In this document: positions 8,825-17,198 of the stretch, in pieces
Numbering within the stretch: the stretch's first letter is position 1
How the letters are laid out: the number at the start of each line of letters is the position of its first letter
From: Microbacterium luteolum
GTDB taxonomy: Bacteria > Actinomycetota > Actinomycetes > Actinomycetales > Microbacteriaceae
Assembly (NCBI RefSeq): GCF_039533965.1
Contig: NZ_BAAAUN010000001.1
Coordinates: 2,206,950-2,270,949 of the forward strand
Direction: 5' to 3'
Length of the DNA: 64,000 nucleotides
Made by a program: the position numbers and the translations under genes
Notes under the pieces: generated by a model
Told to the model about the DNA's origin: nothing
The model's database searches: none
The model's input: only the letters and a program-made list of their open reading frames with translations

Positions 8825-9744
8825 GCGCCTCGCCTTCCGATTCGGCCGATCACGGCGACGAAGACGAGGATGATCGCGCTCAGCACGGTGGCCAGCGCAC
8901 ATGCGAGCCCGACTTCGTTCGAGGTGAAGACGAGCTTGTAGATCAGCACGCCGGGGACGATGGTCTGGTAGCCGGGACCGCCTCCGGTCGTCACGTAGAC
9001 GATGTCGAAGCTCGCGAGTGCGGAGATGAGGGTGACGGTGACGGCCACGACGATCTCCGCCCGCACCCCGGGAACCGTGACATGCCAGAACTGGCGCACC
9101 GGGCCGCAGCGGTCGAGACGTGCGGCTTCGTAGAGCGAGGGATCGATCTTCTGGATGCCGGCGAGCAGGAGCATCATGCACAGTCCGGTCGTCACCCAGG
9201 TGCCGATCACGCCGACCGCGGGATACGCCCAGGTGAAGTCGCCGAGCCACGCCCTGGCCACATCTCCCAACCCCACAGCACGCAGCACCTGATTGATGGG
9301 CCCGTCTGCCGCATACAGGTAGCGCCACACGACGCCGACGGCGACGAGAGGCAGGATCTGCGGAAGGAAGAGCACCGTCCGCACGAATCCCGATCCGCGG
9401 CGCGGACGCGCCGCGATCACCGCGGCGACGAGAAGCCCGAGGATGACCGGGAAGACCGTGTAGAACACGATGAAGCCGAGACCGTTGCGCAGTGCCACGA
9501 CGAGCCGCTCGTCGGTGGCGACCTTGATGTAGTTCTCGAACCCGGCCCAGGTCGCGGCCCCGATGCCGTCCCACTCCCAGAAGGAGAGCCAGACGCTCTG
9601 GACCCACGGCGCGATCGTGAAGGTCCCGTAGAAGACGAAGGCGGGAACCAGGTAGAGCAGTGAGCTCCAGCCCCGTCGCGTCCGCCGGGAGGAGCCGGTC
9701 ACACGACCGGACTCCCCCCGTGTGCGGGTCAGCGGTTCGGTCAT
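8821..9744 (-). CDS. carbohydrate ABC transporter permease (MalF type)
   Basis: A 307-residue permease with an Arg-rich cytoplasmic N-terminus (about 27 residues) and six membrane segments. The EAA loop LYEAARLDRCGPVRQFWHVT has an unusual Cys in place of the normal Ala-Gly. It follows the binding-protein gene after only 3 bases and overlaps the second permease by 4. Start chosen as the ATG directly after the binding-protein stop. Confidence 0.93.
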   Translation of the reverse strand: MTEPLTRTRGESGRVTGSSRRTRRGWSSLLYLVPAFVFYGTFTIAPWVQSVWLSFWEWDGIGAATWAGFENYIKVATDERLVVALRNGLGFIVFYTVFPVILGLLVAAVIAARPRRGSGFVRTVLFLPQILPLVAVGVVWRYLYAADGPINQVLRAVGLGDVARAWLGDFTWAYPAVGVIGTWVTTGLCMMLLLAGIQKIDPSLYEAARLDRCGPVRQFWHVTVPGVRAEIVVAVTVTLISALASFDIVYVTTGGGPGYQTIVPGVLIYKLVFTSNEVGLACALATVLSAIILVFVAVIGRIGRRGA

Positions 9745-9747
9745 GGA

Positions 9748-11070
9748 TCAGCCGGCGTGCGCTGCGGCCCAGTCGGCCTGGATCGAAGCGATGAAGTCGC
9801 CCACCGACATCTGCCCGGCGATGAGCTGCTGCGTGCCCGCCTTGAGGGCATCGTTCATCGTCGCTGTCGCGTTGTTGTTGAATGCGACGAGACCGTCGGC
9901 TTCGGCGATCTCCGCCCAGGCGGCGACGATGTCGCCCTGGAGGGTCCCTTCCTCTGCGACGGCGACCGTTGGGTCGTCGGGCATGAACCCCTGCGCGAAC
10001 TGCTGCTCACTCGCCTCCGGCGAGCGGAGGAAGTCGAGGAAGGCCGCGGCCTCGTTCGGGTGCTCGCTCTGCGTCGAGATCGCATAGGCGACCGACGTGC
10101 CGATCCCGGTGATGTTCTCACCCGGGAACGGGAGGAAACCAGCGTCATCGCCCAAACCCTCACCGATCTTGCCGGCATCCCAGATGCCGTCCACCAGGAA
10201 GAGGCCCTTGCCGCCGATGAAGTTGTCCACCGCGCCCTGGAGGTCGGTGCCGTTCACGGTCGTCGGGTCGCCCAGGTAGCCGGCCGTCTGCCAGTCCGCG
10301 AGAGTCTGTGCGGCATCGTGGTTCGCCTCGGTGTCGAAGGTCGCACCCGCATGCCCGAAGGCCCAGGCATTGGCCGTGTCGGCTCCCGACGCGCCCTGTC
10401 CCAGCAGCTGGACGACGAAGGCGGCGTGCCCCTCGGCGTTTCCGACCTGCACCGGAAGCGCGCCGGCCGCGTTCGCGGTCTTCAGAGCCGCCTCGAACTC
10501 GGTCAGCGACGTCGGCGCGTCGATGCCCAGTTCGGCGGCGATCGCCTTGTTGTAATAGGTGCCGACGAGCGAGAACCCGGCGGGGGCCGCGTAGAGCGCT
10601 CCCCCATCGCCGAGGGTCGTCCCGTTATCGGCGACGCGCCACTGGTTGAGCTGGTTGGCGGGGAAGAAGTCATTCCAGCCGTAGAGGTCGGCGTAGTCGT
10701 CGAGCGGCAGGACGAGCTTGTTCTTGACCGTGTTGGCGACCGCGTTCAGGAGCACGATGTCGGGCGACTGATCGCTGGAGAGGTTGAGATTGACGCTCTG
10801 GTTGTAGTCCTCGTAGTTGGTCTGCGAGTACTCGATGGTGATGTTGGGATGCTCGGTCTCGAACGCAGCGATCGTCGCTTCGGTGGCCGCACCGGATTCC
10901 GGCGTGGACATCAGGGTGAGCGTGATGTCGTCGGTCGTCAGCTCGGTGCTGGCGTCGGGGGCGGCGCCGGCGCCGGTCGTGGTCGCGCCGGGCGTGCAGG
11001 CCGTGAGAGCAAGGCCGAGGAGGGCGCCCGCCGCCAGAGGGGCGAGGACGAGTCGCGTGCGTCTTTGCAT
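9748..11070 (-). CDS. sugar ABC transporter substrate-binding lipoprotein
   Basis: A 440-residue cluster-B extracellular binding protein. The signal peptide ends in lipobox LTAC (Cys25), followed by an Ala/Thr/Gly linker and a two-lobed fold: ITLTLMSTPESGAATEATI opens lobe 1, and DGIWDAGKIG and SPEASEQQFAQGFMP are typical late blocks. First gene of the operon SBP - permease - permease - Gfo/Idh. A divergent ROK regulator and a secreted GH16 glucanase flank it, so a beta-glucan-derived oligosaccharide is a sensible substrate guess. Confidence 0.93.
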   Translation of the reverse strand: MQRRTRLVLAPLAAGALLGLALTACTPGATTTGAGAAPDASTELTTDDITLTLMSTPESGAATEATIAAFETEHPNITIEYSQTNYEDYNQSVNLNLSSDQSPDIVLLNAVANTVKNKLVLPLDDYADLYGWNDFFPANQLNQWRVADNGTTLGDGGALYAAPAGFSLVGTYYNKAIAAELGIDAPTSLTEFEAALKTANAAGALPVQVGNAEGHAAFVVQLLGQGASGADTANAWAFGHAGATFDTEANHDAAQTLADWQTAGYLGDPTTVNGTDLQGAVDNFIGGKGLFLVDGIWDAGKIGEGLGDDAGFLPFPGENITGIGTSVAYAISTQSEHPNEAAAFLDFLRSPEASEQQFAQGFMPDDPTVAVAEEGTLQGDIVAAWAEIAEADGLVAFNNNATATMNDALKAGTQQLIAGQMSVGDFIASIQADWAAAHAG

Positions 11071-11193
11071 GGAGTGTCGCTTTCGGGTGGAGGAGAGATT
11101 CTATTTTGCAACTCTCCGTGGTAATTCCCAAAGATAGGTCAGTGGTCCGATCGTGTCAAGCCGCACCGTCAGCGGATGTGGTAGTCAGGACAC
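11071..11193. promoter_or_regulatory. divergent promoter region, ABC operon / ROK gene
   Basis: 123 bases between divergent start codons, AT-rich in the middle (ATTCTATTTTGCAA). GGAGAG at 11092-11097 and CTCTCC at 11112-11117 form an imperfectly extended inverted repeat around that core, a possible ROK operator. TAGTCA at 11182, six bases before the GTG of the ROK gene, may serve as a leaderless -10. Confidence 0.5.
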
Positions 11194-12300
11194 GTGACCT
11201 CACCCGCACTCGGAACCGATCTCGCCGCCATGCGGCGACTCAACGGTCAGGCCGTGTTGACCACGCTCTGGGATGAGGGCGGCCCACTCACCGCGAGCCG
11301 CCTCGCCGCGTCGACCGAGCTCTCCCGCACCACGGTCGAAGCCGTCCTCGCCGAGCTGCTCGATGCCGACCTGATCCGCTCCGAGCAGCTGCGGCCACGA
11401 GGGGCGGGGCGACCCGCACGCGGATACCGGCTGGCTGCGGACCGGGGCGTGTCCGTCGGGATCGACATCGGCCCGCACGGGATCGCCGGGATCGCGGGCG
11501 ACCTGCGAGGCACGGTCACCGCACCGCACAGACGCATCGAACAGGATCTCTCCGGCGGCGCAGACGCCGTCACGGCCATCACCGAGATCGTCGAAGCGCT
11601 GCTCGAGGAGTCGACAGCGTCGCCCCGTGAACTGGCGGCGCTCACCGTCGGGATCCCCGGCATCGTCGACGCCGACGGTCACCCCGTGAAGACGACGGTG
11701 GTTCCCGACTGGTTGGCTGTCGACATCGATGCGCACCTGCGGCGGATGTTCCCCGGCGCCACGATCGCCTTCGACAACGACACCAAGCTCGCCGCGTTCG
11801 CCGAGATCGAGAACGGTGCGATCGGCGCCGACGAGACTGCCGTGCTGCTGCGCATCGGGAATCGGATCTCCGCCGCGTCGGTCGTCGAGGGAAGGGTGGC
11901 TCGAGGGGCGCACGGAGCTGCCGGTGAGATCGGCGCTCTACAACGGGTGGCCTGGCCACAGGCGCAGCAGCGCCTGTCCGCCCGAGCCGAGGACGGTCTG
12001 GAGCTCCTGTTCCGCCGGCACGGCGGCAGCGACGAGGCGATCGCCGAGTTCGCCGCCGGGATCGCCGACGGCCTGGGTGCGCTCGTGCTCGCCATCGACC
12101 CGCACGCGGTCGTCGTGAGCAGCAGCATTCCCGAGGCATCCGATCGACTCGCCGATGCCCTGCGCTCCGAACTCGCCGGACGGGCACTCTTCGTGCCCGA
12201 GCTCCGCACCTCGTCGCTTGGAGCAGCCGCCCCCTGCCTCGGCGCCCTGGCCGTCAGCAGCGTCTCGGCGCGAAAGCGGTTGTTCTCGCAAGAGTATTGA
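11194..12300 (+). CDS. ROK family transcriptional regulator (zinc-site deficient)
   Basis: 368 residues: a MarR-like winged helix (residues 10-70, SRLAASTELSRTTVEAVLAE) followed by a ROK sugar-kinase-like domain (GIDIGPHGIAGIAGD; DNDTKLAAFAEIENG). The zinc motif CxCGxxGCxE normally following the GExG block is gone (GEIGALQRVAWPQAQQ), so ligand sensing may differ. GTG start with no clear ribosome site, consistent with leaderless translation. Divergent from the sugar ABC operon and immediately upstream of the GH16 gene, whose promoter overlaps its stop codon; it probably controls both. Sugar effector unknown. Confidence 0.93.
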   Translation: MTSPALGTDLAAMRRLNGQAVLTTLWDEGGPLTASRLAASTELSRTTVEAVLAELLDADLIRSEQLRPRGAGRPARGYRLAADRGVSVGIDIGPHGIAGIAGDLRGTVTAPHRRIEQDLSGGADAVTAITEIVEALLEESTASPRELAALTVGIPGIVDADGHPVKTTVVPDWLAVDIDAHLRRMFPGATIAFDNDTKLAAFAEIENGAIGADETAVLLRIGNRISAASVVEGRVARGAHGAAGEIGALQRVAWPQAQQRLSARAEDGLELLFRRHGGSDEAIAEFAAGIADGLGALVLAIDPHAVVVSSSIPEASDRLADALRSELAGRALFVPELRTSSLGAAAPCLGALAVSSVSARKRLFSQEY

Positions 12301-12329
12301 CAATTACGTCAGAGTCCGGGTTAATTGTC
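12297..12329 (+). promoter_or_regulatory. GH16 promoter with palindromic operator
   Basis: TTGACA at 12297-12302, 18 bases, TTAATT at 12321-12326 reads as a sigma-70-type promoter. GACAATTA (12299-12306) and TAATTGTC (12322-12329) form a perfect 8-base inverted repeat covering both elements, so a bound repressor would block the promoter. It overlaps the stop codon of the ROK gene. Confidence 0.7.
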
Positions 12330-12394
12330 CTCGCTGGTCGATGAGTGTTCTTCGCGACCAGATCCACGATCAGAGTCGATCCCGAGGAGCCCCC

Positions 12395-13693
12395 GTGACC
12401 CGCCGAAACCCTGCCCGTATCCGCACCCGCAGACTCGCCGCATCCACCATCATCGCGACGACCGTGGGCGCGCTGGTCCTGTCTGGACCAGCCGCCTGGG
12501 CGGCGGACACGCCACCGAACCCGGACTCGAAGCCGGGCTACACCCTGGACTTCGCCGAAGAGTTCTCCGGGACGACCCTGAACACCGACAAGTGGATGCC
12601 GAACTACCTGCCGCACTGGGTCCCCGCCGAAGACTTCGCAGACACCGCCGCGCGCTACACGATCTCCGACGGCACCATCAAGCTGCGCGTCGAGCAGAAC
12701 CAGCCGCCGTGGAACCCGGATCAGGACGGAACGGTGGTCTCGTCGGCCATCCAGACCTACAACCAGAACAACTGGCACCCGTTCAACTCCTCGGCGGTCA
12801 ACCGCAACAGCCTGCCGACGTTCAACGGCTATTCCACCAAGTACGGGTACGTCGAGGTCAGGGCGAAGAACTCGAACGCCGGCGGCGGCGGCCACCAGGC
12901 GCTCTGGCTGGTCGGGACCAACACGACCGGCGGGCAGTCCGAGATCGACATGATCGAGACGTTCTTCAGCACGCCGAACAGCTGGCGCATCGCCGCATAT
13001 GGCTGGGGAGACCCCAACTTCCTCGGTTCCTGGTCCCTCGACACGGTGCCGGTGTCCGGATCGCCCACGACCGAGTTCCATGTCTACGCGATGAACTGGA
13101 CGCCCACCGAGCTGAAGTTCTACTACGACGGCCAACTCGTGAAGACGCTCAACGATGCTCCGAACACCGCGATGGGCATCATCATGAACATCTACACCGG
13201 CGCGGGCTCCGGCCAGCCGAACAGCGTCTGGCCGAAGCAGTGGGAGGTCGACTACCTGCGGGTGTTCAAGGACAACGCCGGATACTCCGAGGCCGTGTCG
13301 CCGACGTGGAAGCTCATCAACAACCGCCACCGCTCCGGCGCGGTCAACGTCGAGCCGAACGACGGCCTCGTCCGATTCGGCGACGTTCCGAGCACGTATT
13401 GGAGCGCACAGTGGGTGCCCGAGACGACCTCGTCCGGCGCGACCAAGTACCGCAACCGGTGGACGAACCAGTACCTGTACACGAGCGGCTCGACGGTGCG
13501 ACACGGCACAGCAGCGACGGCCGGAACCGCCGCGGAATGGTCGACGCCGTCGGCGGGCAGCGGGTACGTCCGCATCCAGAACGCCTCCGGAGCACTGCAC
13601 GTGGAGAACGGCACCGGAAAGGTCGAGTTCGGCAACGTGTCGAGCTCCTGGTGGTCTTCTCACTGGCAGTTGAACGCGGCGCCCGCCAACTGA
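12395..13693 (+). CDS. secreted GH16 beta-glucanase with C-terminal carbohydrate-binding domain
   Basis: 432 residues. A twin-Arg-like basic start and hydrophobic core end in a signal-peptidase site near AAWA-AD (residue 37). The GH16 domain spans about 45-280; SEIDMIET holds nucleophile Glu183, Asp185 and acid/base Glu188. From about 300 a repeat-rich region with WSAQWV and WSSHWQL motifs looks like a ricin/trefoil-type sugar-binding domain. GTG start chosen because CCCGAGGAG lies just upstream and the signal peptide begins there; an in-frame ATG at 12341 would add a non-secretory leader. It probably hydrolyses laminarin-type beta-1,3-glucan outside the cell for the adjacent ABC transporter. 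Confidence 0.93.
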   Translation: MTRRNPARIRTRRLAASTIIATTVGALVLSGPAAWAADTPPNPDSKPGYTLDFAEEFSGTTLNTDKWMPNYLPHWVPAEDFADTAARYTISDGTIKLRVEQNQPPWNPDQDGTVVSSAIQTYNQNNWHPFNSSAVNRNSLPTFNGYSTKYGYVEVRAKNSNAGGGGHQALWLVGTNTTGGQSEIDMIETFFSTPNSWRIAAYGWGDPNFLGSWSLDTVPVSGSPTTEFHVYAMNWTPTELKFYYDGQLVKTLNDAPNTAMGIIMNIYTGAGSGQPNSVWPKQWEVDYLRVFKDNAGYSEAVSPTWKLINNRHRSGAVNVEPNDGLVRFGDVPSTYWSAQWVPETTSSGATKYRNRWTNQYLYTSGSTVRHGTAATAGTAAEWSTPSAGSGYVRIQNASGALHVENGTGKVEFGNVSSSWWSSHWQLNAAPAN

Positions 13694-13705
13694 GACGACA
13701 TCCCT

Positions 13706-13730
13706 GGGAGGGGCGCTTGAGACCCCTCCC
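13706..13730 (+). terminator. stem-loop between GH16 and lipoprotein genes
   Basis: GGGAGGGG, 9-base loop, CCCCTCCC: a perfect 8-base-pair hairpin with no T-run, followed directly by the ribosome site of the next gene (GAAAGGAG). It could be a weak terminator or an mRNA-stabilising stem at the GH16 3' end. Confidence 0.5.
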
Positions 13731-13745
13731 ACGAAAGGAGACGTG

Positions 13746-14387
13746 ATGATTCCCACTCGCCGCCGCACCACCGCCGCCCTGTCCTTGGCGTTGGCGCTCA
13801 TCGTGACGACCGTACTCACCGGTTGTGCGGAACCCGCGGGGACCGAGGCGGCGAGCCCGGCACCGAGCGCCTCAGCGACACCGCGATTCGACCCCGACGC
13901 GACCCTCTGGAGCATCTCATCGACCGAGGAGGCCCTGGGTCTCGACGATCCGGATGTGCAGGCGCTCCAACAGGTCGTGGCGCTGCATTCCGGCGCATCC
14001 GACAACCGCTCCCCCGCGACGGTCGCGGAGTCGGTGACCGCAGAGGAGATGTACTTCACGCCGCTGTTCAGCGAGAAGCTCGCCGCGCAGGGATACCGCG
14101 ATGCCGTGGTCGCGATGTACGACGACGCCGACCTGACTATCGAGCAGACCGGGGTGGCGTGGCTGCAATCGACGATCGACGCCGATCGCCTGCACGCGAC
14201 CGTGGGCTTCGAGTCGCTCTTCGCCATCGTCGAGGCCTCGGAGGGATACCTGCACGAGCTCGACGTCGACCCCGGAGCGGAGTTCGCCCAACCGCGTGAG
14301 TACTCGCTGACGAAAGTGGACGGCGTCTGGCTCATCGACGACATCTCGAAGGGACCGCTCCGCAAGTCTGCGGAACCCACCCCCTGA
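13746..14387 (+). CDS. putative lipoprotein of unknown function
   Basis: 213 residues. Basic N-terminus, hydrophobic core and lipobox VLTGC (Cys27 with this start), then a Ser/Ala/Pro linker, indicate a surface lipoprotein. The mature domain is acidic and mixed alpha/beta, ending in YSLTKVDGVWLIDDIS, a form common in small NTF2/DUF4878-like export proteins; I do not recognise a precise family. ATG chosen over GTG at 13743 because AAAGGAG ends 5 bases before it. Same strand and 52 bases after GH16. Confidence 0.85.
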   Translation: MIPTRRRTTAALSLALALIVTTVLTGCAEPAGTEAASPAPSASATPRFDPDATLWSISSTEEALGLDDPDVQALQQVVALHSGASDNRSPATVAESVTAEEMYFTPLFSEKLAAQGYRDAVVAMYDDADLTIEQTGVAWLQSTIDADRLHATVGFESLFAIVEASEGYLHELDVDPGAEFAQPREYSLTKVDGVWLIDDISKGPLRKSAEPTP

Positions 14388-14432
14388 CGACGCAGCGACG
14401 GCGAGCGGCGGCGCAGGACTACCGTGGACGAC

Positions 14433-15470
14433 ATGCGCATCCCCGCCGCCATCCGCGCCTCGCAGCGCTCCCCGCTGCTGCAGGTGGGGAAGTCGGCGGC
14501 GGCGACGATCGGCGCCTGGCTCATCGCGGGGTGGGTGTTCCCCGCCCAGCTGCCGGTGTTCGCCGCGATCGCTGCGCTGCTGGTCGTGCAGCCGAGTGTG
14601 AACCAGTCACTGTCGAAGGCGCTCGAGCGCAGCATCGGCGTGATCGCCGGCGTGCTGATCGCCGTGGCGCTCGGGCTGCTGCTCGGGTCGTCGAGCTGGG
14701 TCGTGCTGCTCGCGATCGTGGTAGCGATGCTCGTCGCCTGGCTCCTGCGCACCTCTCCGGGCACCGGCAACCAGATCGCGATCTCGGCGATGCTCGTGCT
14801 CGCGCTCGGCTCGTCCAGTCCGGAGTATGCGTTCGCCCGCATCGTCGAGACACTGATCGGCGTCGCGATCGGGCTCGTCGTGAACGCGCTCATCGTGCCG
14901 CCGGTGCTGGTCGCACCCGCGCGGCGCGACCTCGGCCTGCTCGGGAAGGAACTCGCCGCGAGTCTGGACCGCCTGGCCGACGCGCTTCCCGAGCCGCAGA
15001 CTCCCGCGCGGCTGCAGGAGCTGATGCTCGAGGTGCGTCTGCTGCGCCCGATGAAGAACGCCGCCGAGGCATCCATCGTCGCCGGCGAGGAGTCGCTCAC
15101 CCTGAACCCGCGCCGCTCCACGCACCGGGCGGAGTTGCGCGAGATGAGGCAGCTCCTCGATCGACTGTCGCCGATCGTGACGCAGACGATCGGCATGACG
15201 CGCGCGTACTTCGACCACTACGACGACTCCATCGGCGAGGAGCCCGTGGTCGCCGCCATCGCGGATCAGCTGCGCCGGGCAGGGCACGACGTGCGCCTGG
15301 CCGTGCAGATCGCCGACATCGCACCGGAGCCGGAAGCGCTCACCTCGGCGATCCCGGCCCTGACCGCACCGCTGGTGGTCCGCCCGCCGTCGTCGCAGCA
15401 CTGGATCCTCATCGGTTCGCTCATGGAGGACCTGCGCCGCATCCACGGCGGGCTGCTCGACGAGGACTGA
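14433..15470 (+). CDS. FUSC family membrane protein (aromatic acid/fusaric acid exporter-like)
   Basis: 345 residues. Four to five hydrophobic segments in the first 170 residues (GAWLIAGWVFPAQLPVFAAI; GVIAGVLIAVALGLLLG; VETLIGVAIGLVVNALI) followed by a soluble helical domain, the half-size FUSC/ArAE arrangement. ATG chosen because TACCGT lies exactly 7 bases before it, a leaderless promoter pattern; a GTG at 14424 is the alternative. Possible exporter of aromatic acids or a cell-wall-related compound; substrate not evident. Confidence 0.88.
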   Translation: MRIPAAIRASQRSPLLQVGKSAAATIGAWLIAGWVFPAQLPVFAAIAALLVVQPSVNQSLSKALERSIGVIAGVLIAVALGLLLGSSSWVVLLAIVVAMLVAWLLRTSPGTGNQIAISAMLVLALGSSSPEYAFARIVETLIGVAIGLVVNALIVPPVLVAPARRDLGLLGKELAASLDRLADALPEPQTPARLQELMLEVRLLRPMKNAAEASIVAGEESLTLNPRRSTHRAELREMRQLLDRLSPIVTQTIGMTRAYFDHYDDSIGEEPVVAAIADQLRRAGHDVRLAVQIADIAPEPEALTSAIPALTAPLVVRPPSSQHWILIGSLMEDLRRIHGGLLDED

Positions 15471-15524
15471 CGTGGGAAGTGCCGACCCGCTCGCGCAGGA
15501 GGGGCCAGGCTTACTCTTGATTCC

Positions 15525-16193
15525 ATGCCCGACACGACACTCGCGGAAGCCCTCGGCGAGCTGGCCGCGCTCGAAGACCCCAAGATGCGCGCGGCGAACG
15601 AGAAGCGCGGCGACGACCACGGCATCAACCTCAGCAGGATGCGCGCGGTGGCGAAGAAGATCAAGACCGATCAGCCGCTCGCGCAGGAGCTGTGGGGGAC
15701 CGGTGAGACCGCTGCCCGGCTGCTCGCCCTGCTGATCTGCCGGCCACGCGACTTCACCGCAGACGAGCTCGACGCGATGCTCCGCGAGACGCGTCCGCCG
15801 AAGGTCAACGACTGGTTCGTGAACTACGTCGCGAAGAAGACCCCGCTCGCCGAAGAGATGCGGCTGCGCTGGTTCGACGACGCCGATCCGACGGTCGCCG
15901 CGGCCGCCTGGTCGCTGACGACGGAGCGTGTCGTCAAGAACCCCGACGGCCTCGACCTCCCCCACCTTCTCGACCTGATCGAGCGCGACATGAAGGATGC
16001 GCCGTCGCGGCTGCAGTGGTCGATGAACGAGACGCTCGCCAACATCGGCATCCACCATCCGCCGCTCCGCGTTCGCGCCCTGGAGATCGGCGAGCGCCTG
16101 CAGGTGCTGGCCGACTACCCCACCCCGCCCGGGTGCACCTCGCCGTTCGCGCCCCTGTGGATCGGCGAGATCGTGCGGCGCCGCGAAGGCTGA
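15525..16193 (+). CDS. DNA alkylation repair protein (AlkD-like HEAT repeat)
   Basis: 222 residues, all helical HEAT-like repeats, with KIKTDQPLAQELWGTGETAA and NDWFVNYVAKK as in the AlkD/DNA-alkylation-repair family. Such proteins remove N3/N7-alkylated bases. TACTCT 7 bases before the ATG suggests leaderless transcription from its own promoter. Not in an obvious operon. Confidence 0.87.
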   Translation: MPDTTLAEALGELAALEDPKMRAANEKRGDDHGINLSRMRAVAKKIKTDQPLAQELWGTGETAARLLALLICRPRDFTADELDAMLRETRPPKVNDWFVNYVAKKTPLAEEMRLRWFDDADPTVAAAAWSLTTERVVKNPDGLDLPHLLDLIERDMKDAPSRLQWSMNETLANIGIHHPPLRVRALEIGERLQVLADYPTPPGCTSPFAPLWIGEIVRRREG

Positions 16194-16207
16194 CCTAGCC
16201 TGATGTC

Positions 16208-16921
16208 ATGAGCACGCACATCGCCGCCGAGACCGGCCAGATCGCCCCCGTCGTCCTGTTCCCCGGTGACCCGCTGCGGGCGAAGTGGATCGCGGAGACC
16301 TTCCTCGACGACGCCGAGCTGTACACCGAGACCCGCGGGATGCTGGGCTTCACCGGCACCTGGGAGGGACAACGGATCTCGGTGCAGGGCTCGGGCATGG
16401 GCCAGCCGTCGATGGCGATCTACGCGAACGAGCTGTTCGAGTCGTACGACGTGCAGACGGTGGTGCGCGTGGGTTCGTGCGGTGCGCTGACTGAGAAGCT
16501 GGCCGTGCGCGACATCATCATCGCGAACGGCGCCTGCACCGACTCCGGCATCAACCGCGTGCGCTTCCACGGATTGGACTACGCGCCCGTCGCCGATTTC
16601 TCGCTGCTGCGCGCGGCCGTCGAGGCGAGCGAGTCGGAGCCACCGGCATCCGCTGTCCACGTGGGCCTGCTGCTGTCGAGCGACCAGTTCTACAGCACAC
16701 GTCCCGAGCTCAACGAGCCGTTCGTGCAGCACGGCGTGCTGGGGGTCGAGATGGAGACGAGCGGTCTCTACACTCTCGCCGCGTACTACGGGCGACGGGC
16801 GCTCAGCATCTGCACGGTCTCCGATCACATCGTGACCGGCGAGCAGACCACGGCACAGGAGCGCGAGCAGACCTTCGGCGACATGATCCGCATCGCGCTG
16901 CGGGCCGCGACCGCGGGCTGA
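16208..16921 (+). CDS. deoD: purine-nucleoside phosphorylase, DeoD type
   Basis: 237 residues, the usual length. [14 protein letters not shown] (phosphate loop with Arg), [20 protein letters not shown] (ribose-binding Glu) and [10 protein letters not shown] (catalytic Asp) are canonical. It splits purine (deoxy)nucleosides with phosphate in salvage, as a hexamer. TAGCCT 6 bases before the ATG is a leaderless-type -10, separate from the preceding gene despite a 14-base gap. Confidence 0.95.
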   Translation: MSTHIAAETGQIAPVVLFPGDPLRAKWIAETFLDDAELYTETRGMLGFTGTWEGQRISVQGSGMGQPSMAIYANELFESYDVQTVVRVGSCGALTEKLAVRDIIIANGACTDSGINRVRFHGLDYAPVADFSLLRAAVEASESEPPASAVHVGLLLSSDQFYSTRPELNEPFVQHGVLGVEMETSGLYTLAAYYGRRALSICTVSDHIVTGEQTTAQEREQTFGDMIRIALRAATAG

Positions 16922-16956
16922 GCGGGGGCGCGGCCGCGGGGTTGGCCTGGTGAGCC

Positions 16957-17042
16957 GTTCACAACTCAGCCATTTTTCTCCGGAAGTGGCCGTGATCACC
17001 CGTTGTCCGGCCGCTGCGCCCGATCCTGGCTGAGTTATGACC
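16957..17042. repeat. 86-bp palindromic element, copy 1
   Basis: Ends GTTCACAACTCAGCCA and TGGCTGAGTTATGACC contain a perfect 10-base inverted repeat (AACTCAGCCA 16963-16972 / TGGCTGAGTT 17027-17036). Two further elements, at 40182 and 63206, have related ends and the same total length. It sits in the gene-free 277 bases between deoD and the helicase. Confidence 0.8.
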
Positions 17043-17077
17043 GGGCGTCGGCAGGAAGCCCCTGCCGGGTTGACCGC

Positions 17078-17170
17078 GGCGCGCGGAATCAGGCGAACAC
17101 GGCGCATCAGGCCGTTTCTCGACAGAACGGCCTGATTCCGCGTGATGGCCTGTTCCGGCACGGCGCGCGG
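17078..17170. repeat. four-box palindromic element (ATCAGGC word), copy 1
   Basis: ATCAGGC at 17088 and 17106, then the inverted word GCCTGAT at 17130 and a variant GCCTGTT at 17148: spacings 18, 24, 18. CGCGGAATCAGGC (17082-17094) pairs perfectly with 17130-17142. GGCGCGCGG occurs at both outer edges (17078-17086, 17162-17170), a possible target duplication. The same geometry and word recur at 40404-40488. Just upstream (17050-17066) is a small GGCAGG/CCTGCC hairpin. Confidence 0.8.
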
Positions 17171-17198
17171 CCGGCGCCCGGTAGGGGATGATCGAAGG

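Noticed and set aside
17078-17170. Plain rho-independent terminator after deoD
   Set aside because: No T-run, four boxes instead of two, and the same spacing recurs inside a coding sequence at 40404.
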